A DNA stretch of 62,253 nucleotides. It comes from Arsukibacterium sp. UBA3155 (GTDB lineage Bacteria; Pseudomonadota; Gammaproteobacteria; Enterobacterales; Alteromonadaceae). Where the stretch lies: positions 1 through 62,253 of the forward strand of contig DEYP01000020.1 of NCBI GenBank assembly GCA_002364615.1, in the 5' to 3' direction. The position numbers were made by a program, and so were the translations under genes. This document shows positions 38,263-47,775 of the stretch, piece by piece (the stretch's first letter is position 1; each line of letters starts with the position of its first letter). The notes below the pieces were generated by a model that saw only the letters and a program-made list of their open reading frames with translations, searched no databases and had not been told where the DNA came from.

Positions 38263-38844
38263 ATGAGTAAACAATTAGCATTATTTCCATTGAGCAGCTT
38301 TATTTTGCCTGGCGGTAAAATGCGTTTGCGGGTGTTCGAAAAACGTTATATCAGACTGGTTAAAGAGGCCGGATTGGGTAAGCGCAGTTTCGCAATGGCA
38401 TTGCTTAACCCGTTTGCTACCCAACACCATCGAGACCGGATCTTACCACTGGCGACAGAAGCGGTAATCGATGATTTTGAACAACTTTCAGATGGTTTAC
38501 TGGGCATTACAGTCAGAGGGGTACGCCGGATAGAAATTATTGAGCGCTGGCAGGAAGAAGACAGCTTGAATGTTGCATCCGTGACTGAATTGAGTAGCTG
38601 GCCAGAGACCCGCTTAAGCCAGCGCTATCCCGATTTATCCCGTTCATTCCTCCAATTATTGGCAGACTATCCGCAACTGCAACAACTTTATCCGGAGCCC
38701 GAGCTTGATAACGCCAGTTGGCTGGCATCGCGCTGGCTGGAGCTGATGCCCATACAGCCGGGCTTAAAACAAAAACTGTCTGCAGAGCAAGACCCTTTTG
38801 TCTGTCTGGATAACCTGCAACACTGGCTGGAACATAATTCCTAG
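38263..38844 (+). CDS. LON substrate-binding-domain protein
   Basis: A 193-residue stand-alone Lon N-terminal domain: LALFPLSSFILPGGKMRLRVFEKRYIRLVKEA is the classic opening. No AAA or protease domain follows, so it cannot degrade proteins on its own. Role unknown; possibly an adaptor. I choose ATG 38263 over an upstream start at 38245 because the family begins with K-x-LALFPL. Confidence 0.87.
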   Translation: MSKQLALFPLSSFILPGGKMRLRVFEKRYIRLVKEAGLGKRSFAMALLNPFATQHHRDRILPLATEAVIDDFEQLSDGLLGITVRGVRRIEIIERWQEEDSLNVASVTELSSWPETRLSQRYPDLSRSFLQLLADYPQLQQLYPEPELDNASWLASRWLELMPIQPGLKQKLSAEQDPFVCLDNLQHWLEHNS

Positions 38845-38882
38845 CACTATTGCCGCCATCTGACAGTATTGCCGCCCGGCTA

Positions 38883-39551
38883 CTACTCAATACCAATGTA
38901 TTTATGAACCTGCACACTTAGGCGCCAATTGTGTTTTTTACAATAGGAAATGGCCAGTGCAGTGGCTTTTGCCTGCTGACTGATTGGCTGCAGATAAATC
39001 AGCTTCTTGCTGATATCAGTTTGCGCCAGCAGTTGCTGCAACTCGACCACATGTTTATCCATTGCCACCGGATGCTTAATTTCATCAGCCCGGTTCAGGG
39101 CACTTTGCAATACCTTGTAGCCGCCTTTCATATTTACTTTGGGTGAAACGGTTACCCAACTTTGTGGCGGGACTAAAATGTCAAAGGTGCCGCTGGTTTC
39201 AATCTGCGTCTGATAACCCGCATCGTGCAGCGTGGTACAAAGCGGGTTTAAATCATACATACAGGGTTCACCACCGGTTATCACTACATGTTTGGCCTGG
39301 TAACTGTTTTCACGAAATAGCGTCAGTACCTGCTCGGCACTAAGCTCTGCCCACTGTTCCGTTTCAGCCGATTTTGCCATAACAATTTTCGGTGTTACCT
39401 GCAAATCAGGGTTAATCACCCAGGTGTGCTTCGTATCACACCAGGAGCATCCGACCGGACAGCCCTGCAGCCGGATAAAAATAGCAGGCACCCCGGTAAA
39501 GCTGCCTTCCCCCTGAATCGTTTCAAATATTTCATTAACCTTGTATAGCAA
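38883..39551 (-). CDS. queE: 7-carboxy-7-deazaguanine synthase
   Basis: A 222-residue radical-SAM enzyme making the deazaguanine ring in queuosine synthesis. Cluster-binding cysteines C31, C35 and C38 in LQGCPVGCSWCDTKHTW; IQGEGSFTGVPAIFIRLQG before and VVITGGEPCMYDL after match QueE. Start is a TTG with AAGGA upstream; the N-terminus MLYKVNEIFETIQGEG fits the family, so the TTG is credible. Divergent from queC, the next pathway enzyme. Confidence 0.94.
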   Translation of the reverse strand: MLYKVNEIFETIQGEGSFTGVPAIFIRLQGCPVGCSWCDTKHTWVINPDLQVTPKIVMAKSAETEQWAELSAEQVLTLFRENSYQAKHVVITGGEPCMYDLNPLCTTLHDAGYQTQIETSGTFDILVPPQSWVTVSPKVNMKGGYKVLQSALNRADEIKHPVAMDKHVVELQQLLAQTDISKKLIYLQPISQQAKATALAISYCKKHNWRLSVQVHKYIGIE

Positions 39552-39647
39552 TCCGCGGGTTCCTTAATGACAAGCAGGTGATCTGACCGCAATGTTCAAG
39601 TACAATGCGCGGCCTGTTTACCCGCTATTATACAGAGAGAGGCAAAG

Positions 39648-40304
39648 ATGAGCCAAAAAGTTGTGGTTATTTATTCCGGAGGCATGGATTCCTTTACCAT
39701 ACTGCACAAAGCAATTGCTGCCGGCCACGACGTTTATGCTTTATCTTTCAACTATGGTCAGCGCCATGTTAAAGAGCTGATTTGTGCGGCTGAAGTCTGT
39801 AAAGAGCTGAATATTAATCATAAAATTGTCGATATTTCAGCCATTAATCAGCTAATCAGTGGCTCCTCGCTGACCAGCGACATTGATGTACCAGAAGGCC
39901 ACTACGCGGCAGATAATATGAAATCAACCGTGGTGCCCAACCGCAATATGATTTTACTGTCTTTGGCAGTGGGTTACGCTGATTCAATTGGTGCCCGCGC
40001 CGTCTATTACGGTGCCCATTCGGGTGATCACTTTATTTATCCGGATTGCCGGCCGGAATTTGTCCAGAAAATGAATGATGTCTGCCAGATTGCCAACTAT
40101 CAGCCAGTCGATATTGTCAGTCCCTACCTGTATCAGACTAAAATTGAAATTTTAGCCGATGGCCTGGCTATGAGCCTTGATTACAGCAAAACCTGGACCT
40201 GCTACAACGGTCGCGATAAAGCCTGCGGCAAGTGCGGCTCCTGTCAGGAGCGCTTAGAAGCGTTTAACCTGAATAACGCCACCGATCCCCTGCCCTATGA
40301 GTAA
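39648..40304 (+). CDS. queC: 7-cyano-7-deazaguanine synthase
   Basis: A 218-residue PP-loop enzyme converting CDG to preQ0 with ATP and ammonia. The PP-loop SGGMDS is at residues 10-15; the C-terminal zinc site is [18 protein letters not shown] with four cysteines. [21 protein letters not shown] is also diagnostic. No preQ1 riboswitch was recognised upstream. Confidence 0.96.
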   Translation: MSQKVVVIYSGGMDSFTILHKAIAAGHDVYALSFNYGQRHVKELICAAEVCKELNINHKIVDISAINQLISGSSLTSDIDVPEGHYAADNMKSTVVPNRNMILLSLAVGYADSIGARAVYYGAHSGDHFIYPDCRPEFVQKMNDVCQIANYQPVDIVSPYLYQTKIEILADGLAMSLDYSKTWTCYNGRDKACGKCGSCQERLEAFNLNNATDPLPYE

Positions 40305-40336
40305 CGGCGTATTCCTGTTTAGATAATTCAGAGTGT

Positions 40337-40360
40337 AAAAAAGCGGCCGGGTGGCCGCTT
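40337..40360 (-). terminator. Terminator of lysC
   Basis: Stem AAGCGGCC / GGCCGCTT with loop GGGT; on the minus strand followed by six T. It sits 16 bases after the lysC stop. The plus strand lacks a T run, so queC is not clearly served. Confidence 0.85.
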
Positions 40361-40376
40361 GGTACATTCGACGATG

Positions 40377-41726
40377 TTAACCGCTGAACAAACTTGAATG
40401 TAGCTGCTTTACCACCGCCGGCGCATCGGCATCCTGTACTAAAAAGCACAGGTTGTGCTTGGAAGCCCCGTGGCAAATAAGCCGCATGTTTATCCGCTCC
40501 AGGGTTTTAAACAACTCACCGGTTATACCTTTACTGCTATGTAAATGGTTACCAATAACGGCTACCAGACTCAATCCCTGCTCCACCACCACATCACAAA
40601 ATGCTCTTAGCTCCAGCAGCGCCGGCTCTACCGCATGACTAAACGCGCTGGTCATGCCGCCTTCATCTAAGGTCAGCGCGACACTGATTTCTGAGGTAGT
40701 CACTAAATCAACTGAGATTTGATGCCGGCTTAAAATATCAAATACCCGGGCTAAAAAACCGGCAGCATGCAGCATGTCCGGGCTTTTCACGGTAATTAGC
40801 GTTTGTGATTTACGCAGCGCAATCGCCCGGTAAGGTGGCCGCTGTTTTACCTCTTTGGCGATCCAGGTACCGCCTGCCTGTGGTTCACGGCTGGAACCAA
40901 CAAACACCCCGATATTGCGACGCATGGCCGGTATTAATGTTGCAGGATGCAGTACCTTGGCACCAAAAGTGGCCATTTCCGCTGCTTCATCGAAGCTAAT
41001 CTCACCAATACAGCGGGCTTGATCGGTTAAGCGAGGGTCGGTGGTAAATATGCCGACTACGTCAGTCCATATTTGTACGGTACTGGCTTGTAAGGCTTCT
41101 GCCAGCAAAGCCGCACTATAATCTGAACCGCCACGACCCAGGGTTGTGGTTTGCTCAAACTCGTCCTGACCAATAAAGCCCTGGGTTACGATACACTGCT
41201 CGGCAATTAATGGTTGCAAATGTACTTCAGCCAGTTGTGCAATTTGCTTTACCTGTGGCTCCGCCCGGCCAAAGCGGCTATCGGTGCGCATAATACGGCG
41301 AATATCGAAACATTGCGCCGCTAAGCCGCGCTCAAGCAACACCTGACTGAACAAGGCCGAGCTTAAACGCTCACCAAATGATTGAATAAGGTCTTTGTGG
41401 GCACTGCTGTAAACGGCACCGCCGTTTTCAATCAGCCCCTTAAGCTCGCCCAGCAGCAGCTCAATGGCCTGTGCAACCTGCTCTGGATGGTTTAAACGGT
41501 TTAGTACCGCCAGGGTAATCGCTTCGATGCCGGCGTAAGCGTCATAGCGCTCGGTAACCCGGGTAGTTTTGGTAATGTCGACTAACAGATTGGTAACACC
41601 GGAACTGGCGCTGACCACCACAACCCTGATGGCATTGTTGGCCAGGATAATATCGGCGCAGCGGCTCATGGCATCAAAGTCAGCGACACTGGTGCCACCA
41701 AATTTGGCGATAATAAGATTGGACAA
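40377..41726 (-). CDS. lysC: Lysine-sensitive aspartate kinase III
   Basis: 449 residues, exactly the length of E. coli LysC. Kinase domain with KFGGTSVADFDAM, TTLGRGGSDYSAALLAEAL and MATFGAKVLHPATLIPA; C-terminal paired ACT domains (about 300-449) with ISVDLVTTSEISVALTLDEGG and ICHGASKHNLCFLV. Catalyses the first step from aspartate to lysine, threonine and methionine. Start is TTG 41726, with AGGAGA seven bases upstream; the family N-terminus begins here. A lysine riboswitch lies in the leader, so it is controlled by RNA as well as by feedback. Confidence 0.96.
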   Translation of the reverse strand: MSNLIIAKFGGTSVADFDAMSRCADIILANNAIRVVVVSASSGVTNLLVDITKTTRVTERYDAYAGIEAITLAVLNRLNHPEQVAQAIELLLGELKGLIENGGAVYSSAHKDLIQSFGERLSSALFSQVLLERGLAAQCFDIRRIMRTDSRFGRAEPQVKQIAQLAEVHLQPLIAEQCIVTQGFIGQDEFEQTTTLGRGGSDYSAALLAEALQASTVQIWTDVVGIFTTDPRLTDQARCIGEISFDEAAEMATFGAKVLHPATLIPAMRRNIGVFVGSSREPQAGGTWIAKEVKQRPPYRAIALRKSQTLITVKSPDMLHAAGFLARVFDILSRHQISVDLVTTSEISVALTLDEGGMTSAFSHAVEPALLELRAFCDVVVEQGLSLVAVIGNHLHSSKGITGELFKTLERINMRLICHGASKHNLCFLVQDADAPAVVKQLHSSLFSG

Positions 41727-41820
41727 GGGTGTCTCTCCTTACAAAGAAAATAAGCAGAGCATGGCTTTTGCTAATTGCAGCAAAACGGGAATAGTACAGA
41801 CCGTTGCTATCGATAACAAA

Positions 41821-41992
41821 GGCCAGAAGCTCTCCACCAAACAAACAGGTGACAGTTGGCAGGATTCAGCCTGCTCAACCGAAAGCACCCCCAACTATAT
41901 GGCGCACTTTCTCGGCGTTAATCCCCCTGGCCCACGCTGCGAAGTATAGTCTTCTAACATGGGTTACCTGGTTAACGCGCCTCTTCTGGTCT
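41821..41992 (-). ncRNA. Lysine riboswitch (L box)
   Basis: The lysC leader carries the conserved aptamer. Read on the minus strand: P1 strand CCAGAAG then AGGCGCGTT and AGTAAC-like GGTAAC, GGGGGATTAACGCCGAG, GGGGGTGCTTTCGG, GGCTGAATCC, TGTCACC, and GGTGGAGAG before the closing P1 strand CTTCTGG. These are the blocks of the E. coli lysC leader in the same order. The remaining 94 bases to the TTG hold a TTTTGCT / AGCAAAA hairpin but no clear terminator, so control is probably at translation. Confidence 0.93.
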
Positions 41993-42156
41993 ATCAGATA
42001 TGATTGACGGCGGCCACTTTAACTCGTTAGCCGCCAGATAGCAATAGCCTTTTAGCCGTCTATCAGCTTAGCGCACGTCTACCGATTGTCATCGGTTATA
42101 ATGCGCCGCATGATAACAGTAATAACTGAATGCTGCCTTAGTAAGGATAACTTTAA

Positions 42157-42429
42157 TTAACTGTATTGGTTGTTAATGTGTTTAATCAGCTCGATAAATG
42201 TGTCCATATCTTTTTCGTTCTGAGCATCGCTGTGCCATTTATGATGAAACCCCAGCGTCAGCTGTACCTTGGCTGATTGGAAATAAACTTCGTAGCCGTC
42301 GAAGCCCTGGCTTACCGTCAACCCATCCAGGGTAAAACCGGCCCCATGATCAGTGTCTACCGCTTTGCCATGTTTTTCTACTTTGGCGTAGACATTTAAA
42401 AGCAATTTACCATCAAGTTCATTGTGCAT
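42157..42429 (-). CDS. Small conserved protein, DUF3081-like
   Basis: A 90-residue soluble protein. MHNELDGKLLLNVYAKVEKHG, GLTVSQGFDGYEVYF and VQLTLGFHHKWHSDAQNEKDMDTF resemble the DUF3081 family of Shewanella/Vibrio proteins; assignment moderately sure. The ATG at 42429 (AGGG upstream) is preferred; the frame stays open to 42630 but that extension has no start context. Function unknown. Divergent from the next secreted protein. Confidence 0.75.
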   Translation of the reverse strand: MHNELDGKLLLNVYAKVEKHGKAVDTDHGAGFTLDGLTVSQGFDGYEVYFQSAKVQLTLGFHHKWHSDAQNEKDMDTFIELIKHINNQYS

Positions 42430-42571
42430 AGTCAGCCCTTTATCTTTGGTTGTGCGTATTTCTGTGATGCAGAGTATTCTGAGGTTGGCTTTTAGCATAG
42501 CAGTTAAAAGCCATTGGTTTGATGAGTTTACGTAATGCAGGTATAGTACGGTTGTCTTACAGGAGAAAAAA

Positions 42572-43168
42572 ATGCAAAAGACGCTTATCGCTTCCGTCCT
42601 GCTCTTTAGTCTTGGTGCCAGCGCCAACATCGTGCAGGATGCGCCGTTAGTTTCTATCGATACCCATGACGCCTATTTTAATCAGCTAAAAGCCCTCTGC
42701 GGTAAAGCGTTCGCCGGTGAGATTGCGGTCGACAACCCGCCCGCTCCGGGGTTTGAAGGTGCGTTAATCATGCATGTGCGTAAGTGCACCGACAGTCAGT
42801 TGCAAATACCGTTTCATGTTGGTAATGACCATTCACGTACCTGGATTATCACGAAAACCGGCTCAGGTTTAACATTAAAGCATGACCATCGCAATGCCGA
42901 TGGCAGTCATGATGAGCAAACCATGTATGGCGGCCAGACACTGGATGCGGGTTGGGCCAATGCCCAGTCGTTTCACGCTGATCAGTATTCAAAAGAACTG
43001 TTTACGGCGCGGGGGATACCACAGTCAAATACCAATATCTGGCAGATGTTTATTTACCCTGAGAAATTCAGCTACCGGCTGATCCGGGAAGGTCGCGAAT
43101 TTAAGGTTGATTTTGACCTGACACAACCTGTTGCTTTACCGCCAACACCCTGGGGCTATGCTGACTAG
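42572..43168 (+). CDS. Secreted protein of unknown function, 198 residues
   Basis: Signal peptide of about 18 residues (LLFSLGASA before NIVQ), preceded by AGGAG at a good distance. The mature part has two cysteines (in KALCGKAF and HVRKCTD) that could pair, and is rich in His (HVGNDHSRTW, HDHRNADGSHD). The ending LPPTPWGYAD is notable. I do not recognise a family; the His/Asp-rich stretch could bind a metal, which is speculation. Confidence 0.8.
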   Translation: MQKTLIASVLLFSLGASANIVQDAPLVSIDTHDAYFNQLKALCGKAFAGEIAVDNPPAPGFEGALIMHVRKCTDSQLQIPFHVGNDHSRTWIITKTGSGLTLKHDHRNADGSHDEQTMYGGQTLDAGWANAQSFHADQYSKELFTARGIPQSNTNIWQMFIYPEKFSYRLIREGREFKVDFDLTQPVALPPTPWGYAD

Positions 43169-43215
43169 CATTTTTACTATAAAACTAAAAACAACCTTCA
43201 ATAACTGGAGCCACT

Positions 43216-44913
43216 ATGAAAACGTACCTAAAGTTTTCACCACTATTTATGATCCTGGCAGGCGCGCTTACCCTTAGCGCTTGCTCCAAACAACCGGCAG
43301 CACCGGTTGACGACAGTCCGGCTGAACCCGAAACCACAACTGAACTGGTTGATACCGATTTTAACCCTCGCTTAGGCGAGTATATTAAAACGCTGGCCTC
43401 TGATGAGTATCAGGGCCGGGCGCCAGCGACTAAAGGCGAAGAGCTTACCGTCGCTTATCTGGAAGAAAATTTTAAGCGGATTGGTTTAAAACCAATCGAC
43501 GGTGACAGTTATAAGCAACCGGTGTCACTGGTGCAGATTGATCCAAAACAAGTATCTGATATGACATTATCGGGTGAAAATTTACCTGAAAACTTTAAAT
43601 ATCGCGACGAAATGATTGCCTGGACCACCCGGGTTACCGATCAGGTAAGTGTAGAAGAAAGTGAAATGGTATTTGTCGGCTATGGCATCGTGGCGCCTGA
43701 ATACAACTGGAACGACTACGAAGGCCTGGATGTAAAAGGTAAAACCGTAGTGATGTTCGTAAATGACCCCGGCTATGCAACTCAGGACCCAGAGCTGTTT
43801 AATGGCAATGCCATGACCTATTACGGCCGCTGGACTTATAAATTTGAGGAAGCTGCCCGTCAGGGCGCGGCGATGGCGCTGATTATTCATGAGACCGCAC
43901 CAGCCAGTTATGGTTGGGGTGTGGTCGCCCATGGCTCGCCAATTAAATTTGATCTGGTCAATGACAACAAAAATATGGACCGGGCTAAAGTTGAAGGCTG
44001 GCTGACAACTGAATCTGCCGAGAAATTATTTGCCAATGCGGGTACCGACTTAGCCACCATGCATAAAAAAGCGCTGGAGCCTGATTTCAGCCCGGTACCG
44101 CTGAAGGCTAAAGCTTCGGTTACGGTTAATAATAACCTGCGCGAACTGACCTCCAGCAACGTGGTGGGCTATATTGAGGGCAGCAAATATCCGGATGAAT
44201 ACGTGCTGTATATGGCGCACTGGGATCATCTGGGTATGGATTTCTCCAACCCTGATAACAAAGTATTTAACGGTGCGCAGGACAATGCCAGCGGCACCGG
44301 CGCGGTTATTGCACTGGCCGAACACTTTGCTAAACAGCCGCAACCCGAGCGTTCAATTGCCTTTGTATTGGTAACAGCAGAAGAGCGTGGTTTACTGGGC
44401 TCAGCCTGGTATGCCGCCAACCCGGTATTCCCACTGGAGAAAACCGCTGCGGCTATTAATATGGACGTTATGAACATGTATGGGCCGATGAAAGACATGG
44501 TTATTGTTGGTCTGGGCAATACTGATGTTGAGAAAATTCTGGTGAAATATACTGAGCAGCAAGGCCGCTATGCCGTCCAGGAGCCGAATCCGGAAGCAGG
44601 TATTGCCTATCGCTCAGATCATTTTAACTTATCGAAAAAAGGCGTGCCTATTCTGTATGCAAAAGGCGGTAACGATCATTATCAGCAAGGTGCTGAATGG
44701 GGCGCAGCGCAACGTGCAGAATATAATCGCTGTTGTTACCACAAAGTACAGGATGAATGGCGTGCCGATTTCGACTTACGTGGCGCTCAGCAAGATTTGT
44801 TCCTGTACTACCGGGTAGGCAATGAGCTGGCCAATAGCCGGCAGTGGCCAAACTGGTATGAAGGTAATGAATTCCGGGCTATCCGCGATGCCTCAGCCGA
44901 CGCCCGCCAGTAA
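43216..44913 (+). CDS. M28-family zinc aminopeptidase, lipoprotein
   Basis: A 565-residue lipoprotein: lipobox LSAC with C23, then a linker rich in P, E and T (24-50). The M28 site is complete: MAHWDHLGM, DNASGTGAVIALAEH, VTAEERGLLGS, INMDVMN and YRSDHFNLSKKGVP. A PA-type insert (about 150-280, GYGIVAPEYNWNDYEGLDVKGKTVVMFVNDPG) precedes the catalytic part. Likely releases amino acids from peptides in the periplasm or at the outer membrane. Single gene with a strong terminator. Confidence 0.92.
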   Translation: MKTYLKFSPLFMILAGALTLSACSKQPAAPVDDSPAEPETTTELVDTDFNPRLGEYIKTLASDEYQGRAPATKGEELTVAYLEENFKRIGLKPIDGDSYKQPVSLVQIDPKQVSDMTLSGENLPENFKYRDEMIAWTTRVTDQVSVEESEMVFVGYGIVAPEYNWNDYEGLDVKGKTVVMFVNDPGYATQDPELFNGNAMTYYGRWTYKFEEAARQGAAMALIIHETAPASYGWGVVAHGSPIKFDLVNDNKNMDRAKVEGWLTTESAEKLFANAGTDLATMHKKALEPDFSPVPLKAKASVTVNNNLRELTSSNVVGYIEGSKYPDEYVLYMAHWDHLGMDFSNPDNKVFNGAQDNASGTGAVIALAEHFAKQPQPERSIAFVLVTAEERGLLGSAWYAANPVFPLEKTAAAINMDVMNMYGPMKDMVIVGLGNTDVEKILVKYTEQQGRYAVQEPNPEAGIAYRSDHFNLSKKGVPILYAKGGNDHYQQGAEWGAAQRAEYNRCCYHKVQDEWRADFDLRGAQQDLFLYYRVGNELANSRQWPNWYEGNEFRAIRDASADARQ

Positions 44914-44943
44914 AAACAAAACGATGTTGTAATTCGTTAGACG

Positions 44944-44972
44944 AAGGGCAGCCATATGGTTGCCCTTTTTTT
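44944..44972 (+). terminator. Terminator of the M28 peptidase gene
   Basis: Stem AAGGGCAgCCA / TGGtTGCCCTT closed by a short loop and followed by seven T on the plus strand. Confidence 0.88.
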
Positions 44973-45102
44973 CCGGGTATTACTGGTTATTCTCGTCTTA
45001 GCCAGCTAATTTGCTAATTCAGAACTTATTCAGGTAGGGTTATCTACATTGATGATCATTGATCTTAATGAATAACTTTATTCTGGCTGCTATGGACATG
45101 CT

Positions 45103-47775
45103 ATGCGACGTTTTTTAAAAGCAGTGCTCATTTTAGTGATCGGCTTACCGGTAATAGCAGCCGCAGCTTATTGGTATTTGCAGCAAAGTATTGCAGCAGC
45201 GGGAATTAGTCAGCTGCAATTGGATTTCAACCGATTGACCCTTCACAGCGTCTCTTTTCACCGGGTCCGGTTTCAGCTGCAACAGAGCGACGCACAGCAT
45301 CAGTTTGATTTACAGAATGTTGAACTCCGGTGGCTGTGGCCACAGGCTTTTAAACCACAACTGCAATATATCGGGTCAGGCCCGGGTAAAATTATCGTTG
45401 GTAAACCAAGCAAGCCTGCAACCGCAAATGATGCCAGTCCCTTGCTTGTCCCTGGCCAGTGGCAATTACCAGATTGGTTGCCAGAGCATATTAAGCTTGC
45501 CGATACTCAGCTTGTGCTGCCCTGCCCGGCCGGCCAGTGCCCGCTGCAGTTAACGGGTTATTTGCGCTACCACGCCAGTCAGGCTCAGCTAATCTCCGGG
45601 GAAACGAATACCACCGAAGATAACGCTGCACCACCTTATTGGCAAAGCCAGTTTAGCATTAGCGAGTTTCAACCACTCGAGCCTGGCCAGGCCGAGCTGC
45701 TTATCGACTTGCGATATCAGCCGACACCGCAACCGTCACTGGAATTAACGGTACAGCAAGCGCAGCAACTTGGGTTTAGTTTAAAACAGCATATTAACCC
45801 CGACAGCCGGCAGGCCGAGACTGAGCTGGTGTTAGCGCTTTCCCCGCCCTCACCGACTAACCAGCGTTTATTTCAACAATGGGGAGTAACTTTACCCGAA
45901 GCCTGGCTGGCTCAGTTCCAGCAACCGGTGCAACTGTATAGCAAGCTGCAGTGGCAACTGCCGGCGGATGGTAATCTGTCCAACCTGTTAAGCAGTCATG
46001 ATCTTAATGGTATTGTCGTTGCCCGGGTACCCGATCCATTCTATTTACCCAAACTCGGCTTAATCCAGGGCGAGTTAACGGCAGATTTACGACTTAAAAA
46101 TCAAATAGTAGAGCATTGGCAGCTCAATGCCAGCGCGGTGCTCTCTGAGCTTGAATTACCCGAAGCCCTGACGGCCATGGGCATTCACCTAAGCCCAATC
46201 AACGTTGTACTTAGCGCTAAAGCAAATGAAAAGCCAGATTTGAAGGCGCTACCCTTGCAACTCAACCTGAACAGTAGTGGTGAAAATCGTTTTACCCTGG
46301 AAAGTGAGCTGACCCTTGATATCAGCGACAACCCGGGACTGACGATTAAAAAGGCAGTAGTAAGCGCAGCGATTGCAAAACTGGATCTTGCCAACGAACA
46401 GAGCAGCACACCTAAAGTTAAGCTTAGAGACATTGTGCTAAGTAGTGCGCTCAGTGGCGACTGGACACCAGAGAACTGGCAACTGACCCTGGCCAGCGAC
46501 ACTCATATCCGCACTGGCGTCTCGTCAGATCTGCTGCAGATAGGCAGTCTCGACCTCACGGCAAGTAACAGCACTATCACAGGTGACAACAAGGGTGTCA
46601 CGGCCATAAACACCGATGTTAAGCTCAGTGCGAATAGCGTAAGCCACTCGGCACTGCTTAGTAAACACTGGCAATGGCAAGGCACTGTCCGTCTGGAGGC
46701 AGAAACCCTGGCGCTAGACAATGCCCAGCTGAGCAACGATGCCGGGCTGATGCTCAGCCATCAGCTGAGTTTTCAGCCAGAAAACAAAGCGATAGCGCTG
46801 CGCTGGCAGCTAGCAGAGATATTTTTGCTGGCAGGAACCCCTTTAGCAACCTCATTTAACAACTGGCCGCCGCTTCTTAGCGTAAATCGGGGCAAAATTA
46901 CCGCGTCTGGCGAGGCTAATTATCGTGGTAGCGCATTTACCAGCGCCAGTCAGCTACAATTTGGCGATGTCGCCGGTATTTATGACCGAAGCCTGTTCAG
47001 TGGTTTAAATGGCATAGTCGACGTCGCGGTTAGCAGTGACACACTGCAACTAAATACCAGTAATCTTACCCTGAACCGGCTGAATCATGGCATTGAAATG
47101 GGTCCGCTTACCGTCAAAGCCTCTGCCACTATGCCACTGCTGGCCCCCGGGCAACTGCAGATTGATTTGCAGCAAATTGAAATGCAGATCATGCAGGGTA
47201 TGGTTAGTGTTAACGAGCAGCAACTGGATTTCAGCCAGCCAGAGAACCAGCTTATCCTGCACTTGCGGCAGATTGATTTAGCCAGCCTGCTGCAGCAGCA
47301 CCCATCCAGTGACTTAACAGGTAACGGTAAACTATCTGGTAAAGTCCCCATTACCATCAATGCCAAAGGGGTAAGTGTTAGCGACGGCAATATTGCCGCT
47401 GAAGCACCGGGTGGCCGCTTGCAGTACCAATCAGCGAGTGCCGGTGCTATGGCGAAAACCAACAGTAATATGAAACTGGTGTTAGATGCGCTGGAGAATT
47501 TTCAATACACCGTGCTTAGCAGCACGATCAGTTACGACACCAGTGGCAAACTCAATCTGGGTTTAAGATTACAGGGCAGCAATCCCAACCTGCAGCAGGG
47601 CCGCGCCATTAATTTAAATGTTAATGTGGAAGAAGACTTGCCTGCCCTGATTACCAGTTTGCAGTTAACCAATAAATTAAATGAAGTCATCACAAAACGA
47701 GTACAACAATATCTTAAACAGCAACAGTATCTTAAACAACATAAGGCGGCTGCCGCCAACGGAGAAAAACCATGA
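45103..47775 (+). CDS. ydbH: AsmA-like intermembrane phospholipid transport protein YdbH
   Basis: 890 residues (E. coli 879). One N-terminal membrane anchor (about 5-26, AVLILVIGLPVIAAAAYWYL) followed by a long beta-rich periplasmic groove. The C-terminal part (LDFSQPENQLILHLRQIDLASLL, GNGKLSGKVPITINAKG, GRLQYQ) matches YdbH. With TamB and YhdP it carries phospholipids toward the outer membrane in E. coli. It overlaps ynbE by ATGA, giving the conserved ydbH-ynbE-ydbL operon. Confidence 0.92.
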   Translation: MRRFLKAVLILVIGLPVIAAAAYWYLQQSIAAAGISQLQLDFNRLTLHSVSFHRVRFQLQQSDAQHQFDLQNVELRWLWPQAFKPQLQYIGSGPGKIIVGKPSKPATANDASPLLVPGQWQLPDWLPEHIKLADTQLVLPCPAGQCPLQLTGYLRYHASQAQLISGETNTTEDNAAPPYWQSQFSISEFQPLEPGQAELLIDLRYQPTPQPSLELTVQQAQQLGFSLKQHINPDSRQAETELVLALSPPSPTNQRLFQQWGVTLPEAWLAQFQQPVQLYSKLQWQLPADGNLSNLLSSHDLNGIVVARVPDPFYLPKLGLIQGELTADLRLKNQIVEHWQLNASAVLSELELPEALTAMGIHLSPINVVLSAKANEKPDLKALPLQLNLNSSGENRFTLESELTLDISDNPGLTIKKAVVSAAIAKLDLANEQSSTPKVKLRDIVLSSALSGDWTPENWQLTLASDTHIRTGVSSDLLQIGSLDLTASNSTITGDNKGVTAINTDVKLSANSVSHSALLSKHWQWQGTVRLEAETLALDNAQLSNDAGLMLSHQLSFQPENKAIALRWQLAEIFLLAGTPLATSFNNWPPLLSVNRGKITASGEANYRGSAFTSASQLQFGDVAGIYDRSLFSGLNGIVDVAVSSDTLQLNTSNLTLNRLNHGIEMGPLTVKASATMPLLAPGQLQIDLQQIEMQIMQGMVSVNEQQLDFSQPENQLILHLRQIDLASLLQQHPSSDLTGNGKLSGKVPITINAKGVSVSDGNIAAEAPGGRLQYQSASAGAMAKTNSNMKLVLDALENFQYTVLSSTISYDTSGKLNLGLRLQGSNPNLQQGRAINLNVNVEEDLPALITSLQLTNKLNEVITKRVQQYLKQQQYLKQHKAAAANGEKP

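Noticed and set aside
41569-42007. Plus-strand reading frames of 126 and 67 residues in the lysC leader
   Set aside because: They lie over the lysine riboswitch and the start of lysC on the other strand, have no ribosome site and resemble no protein; the structured RNA explains the sequence.
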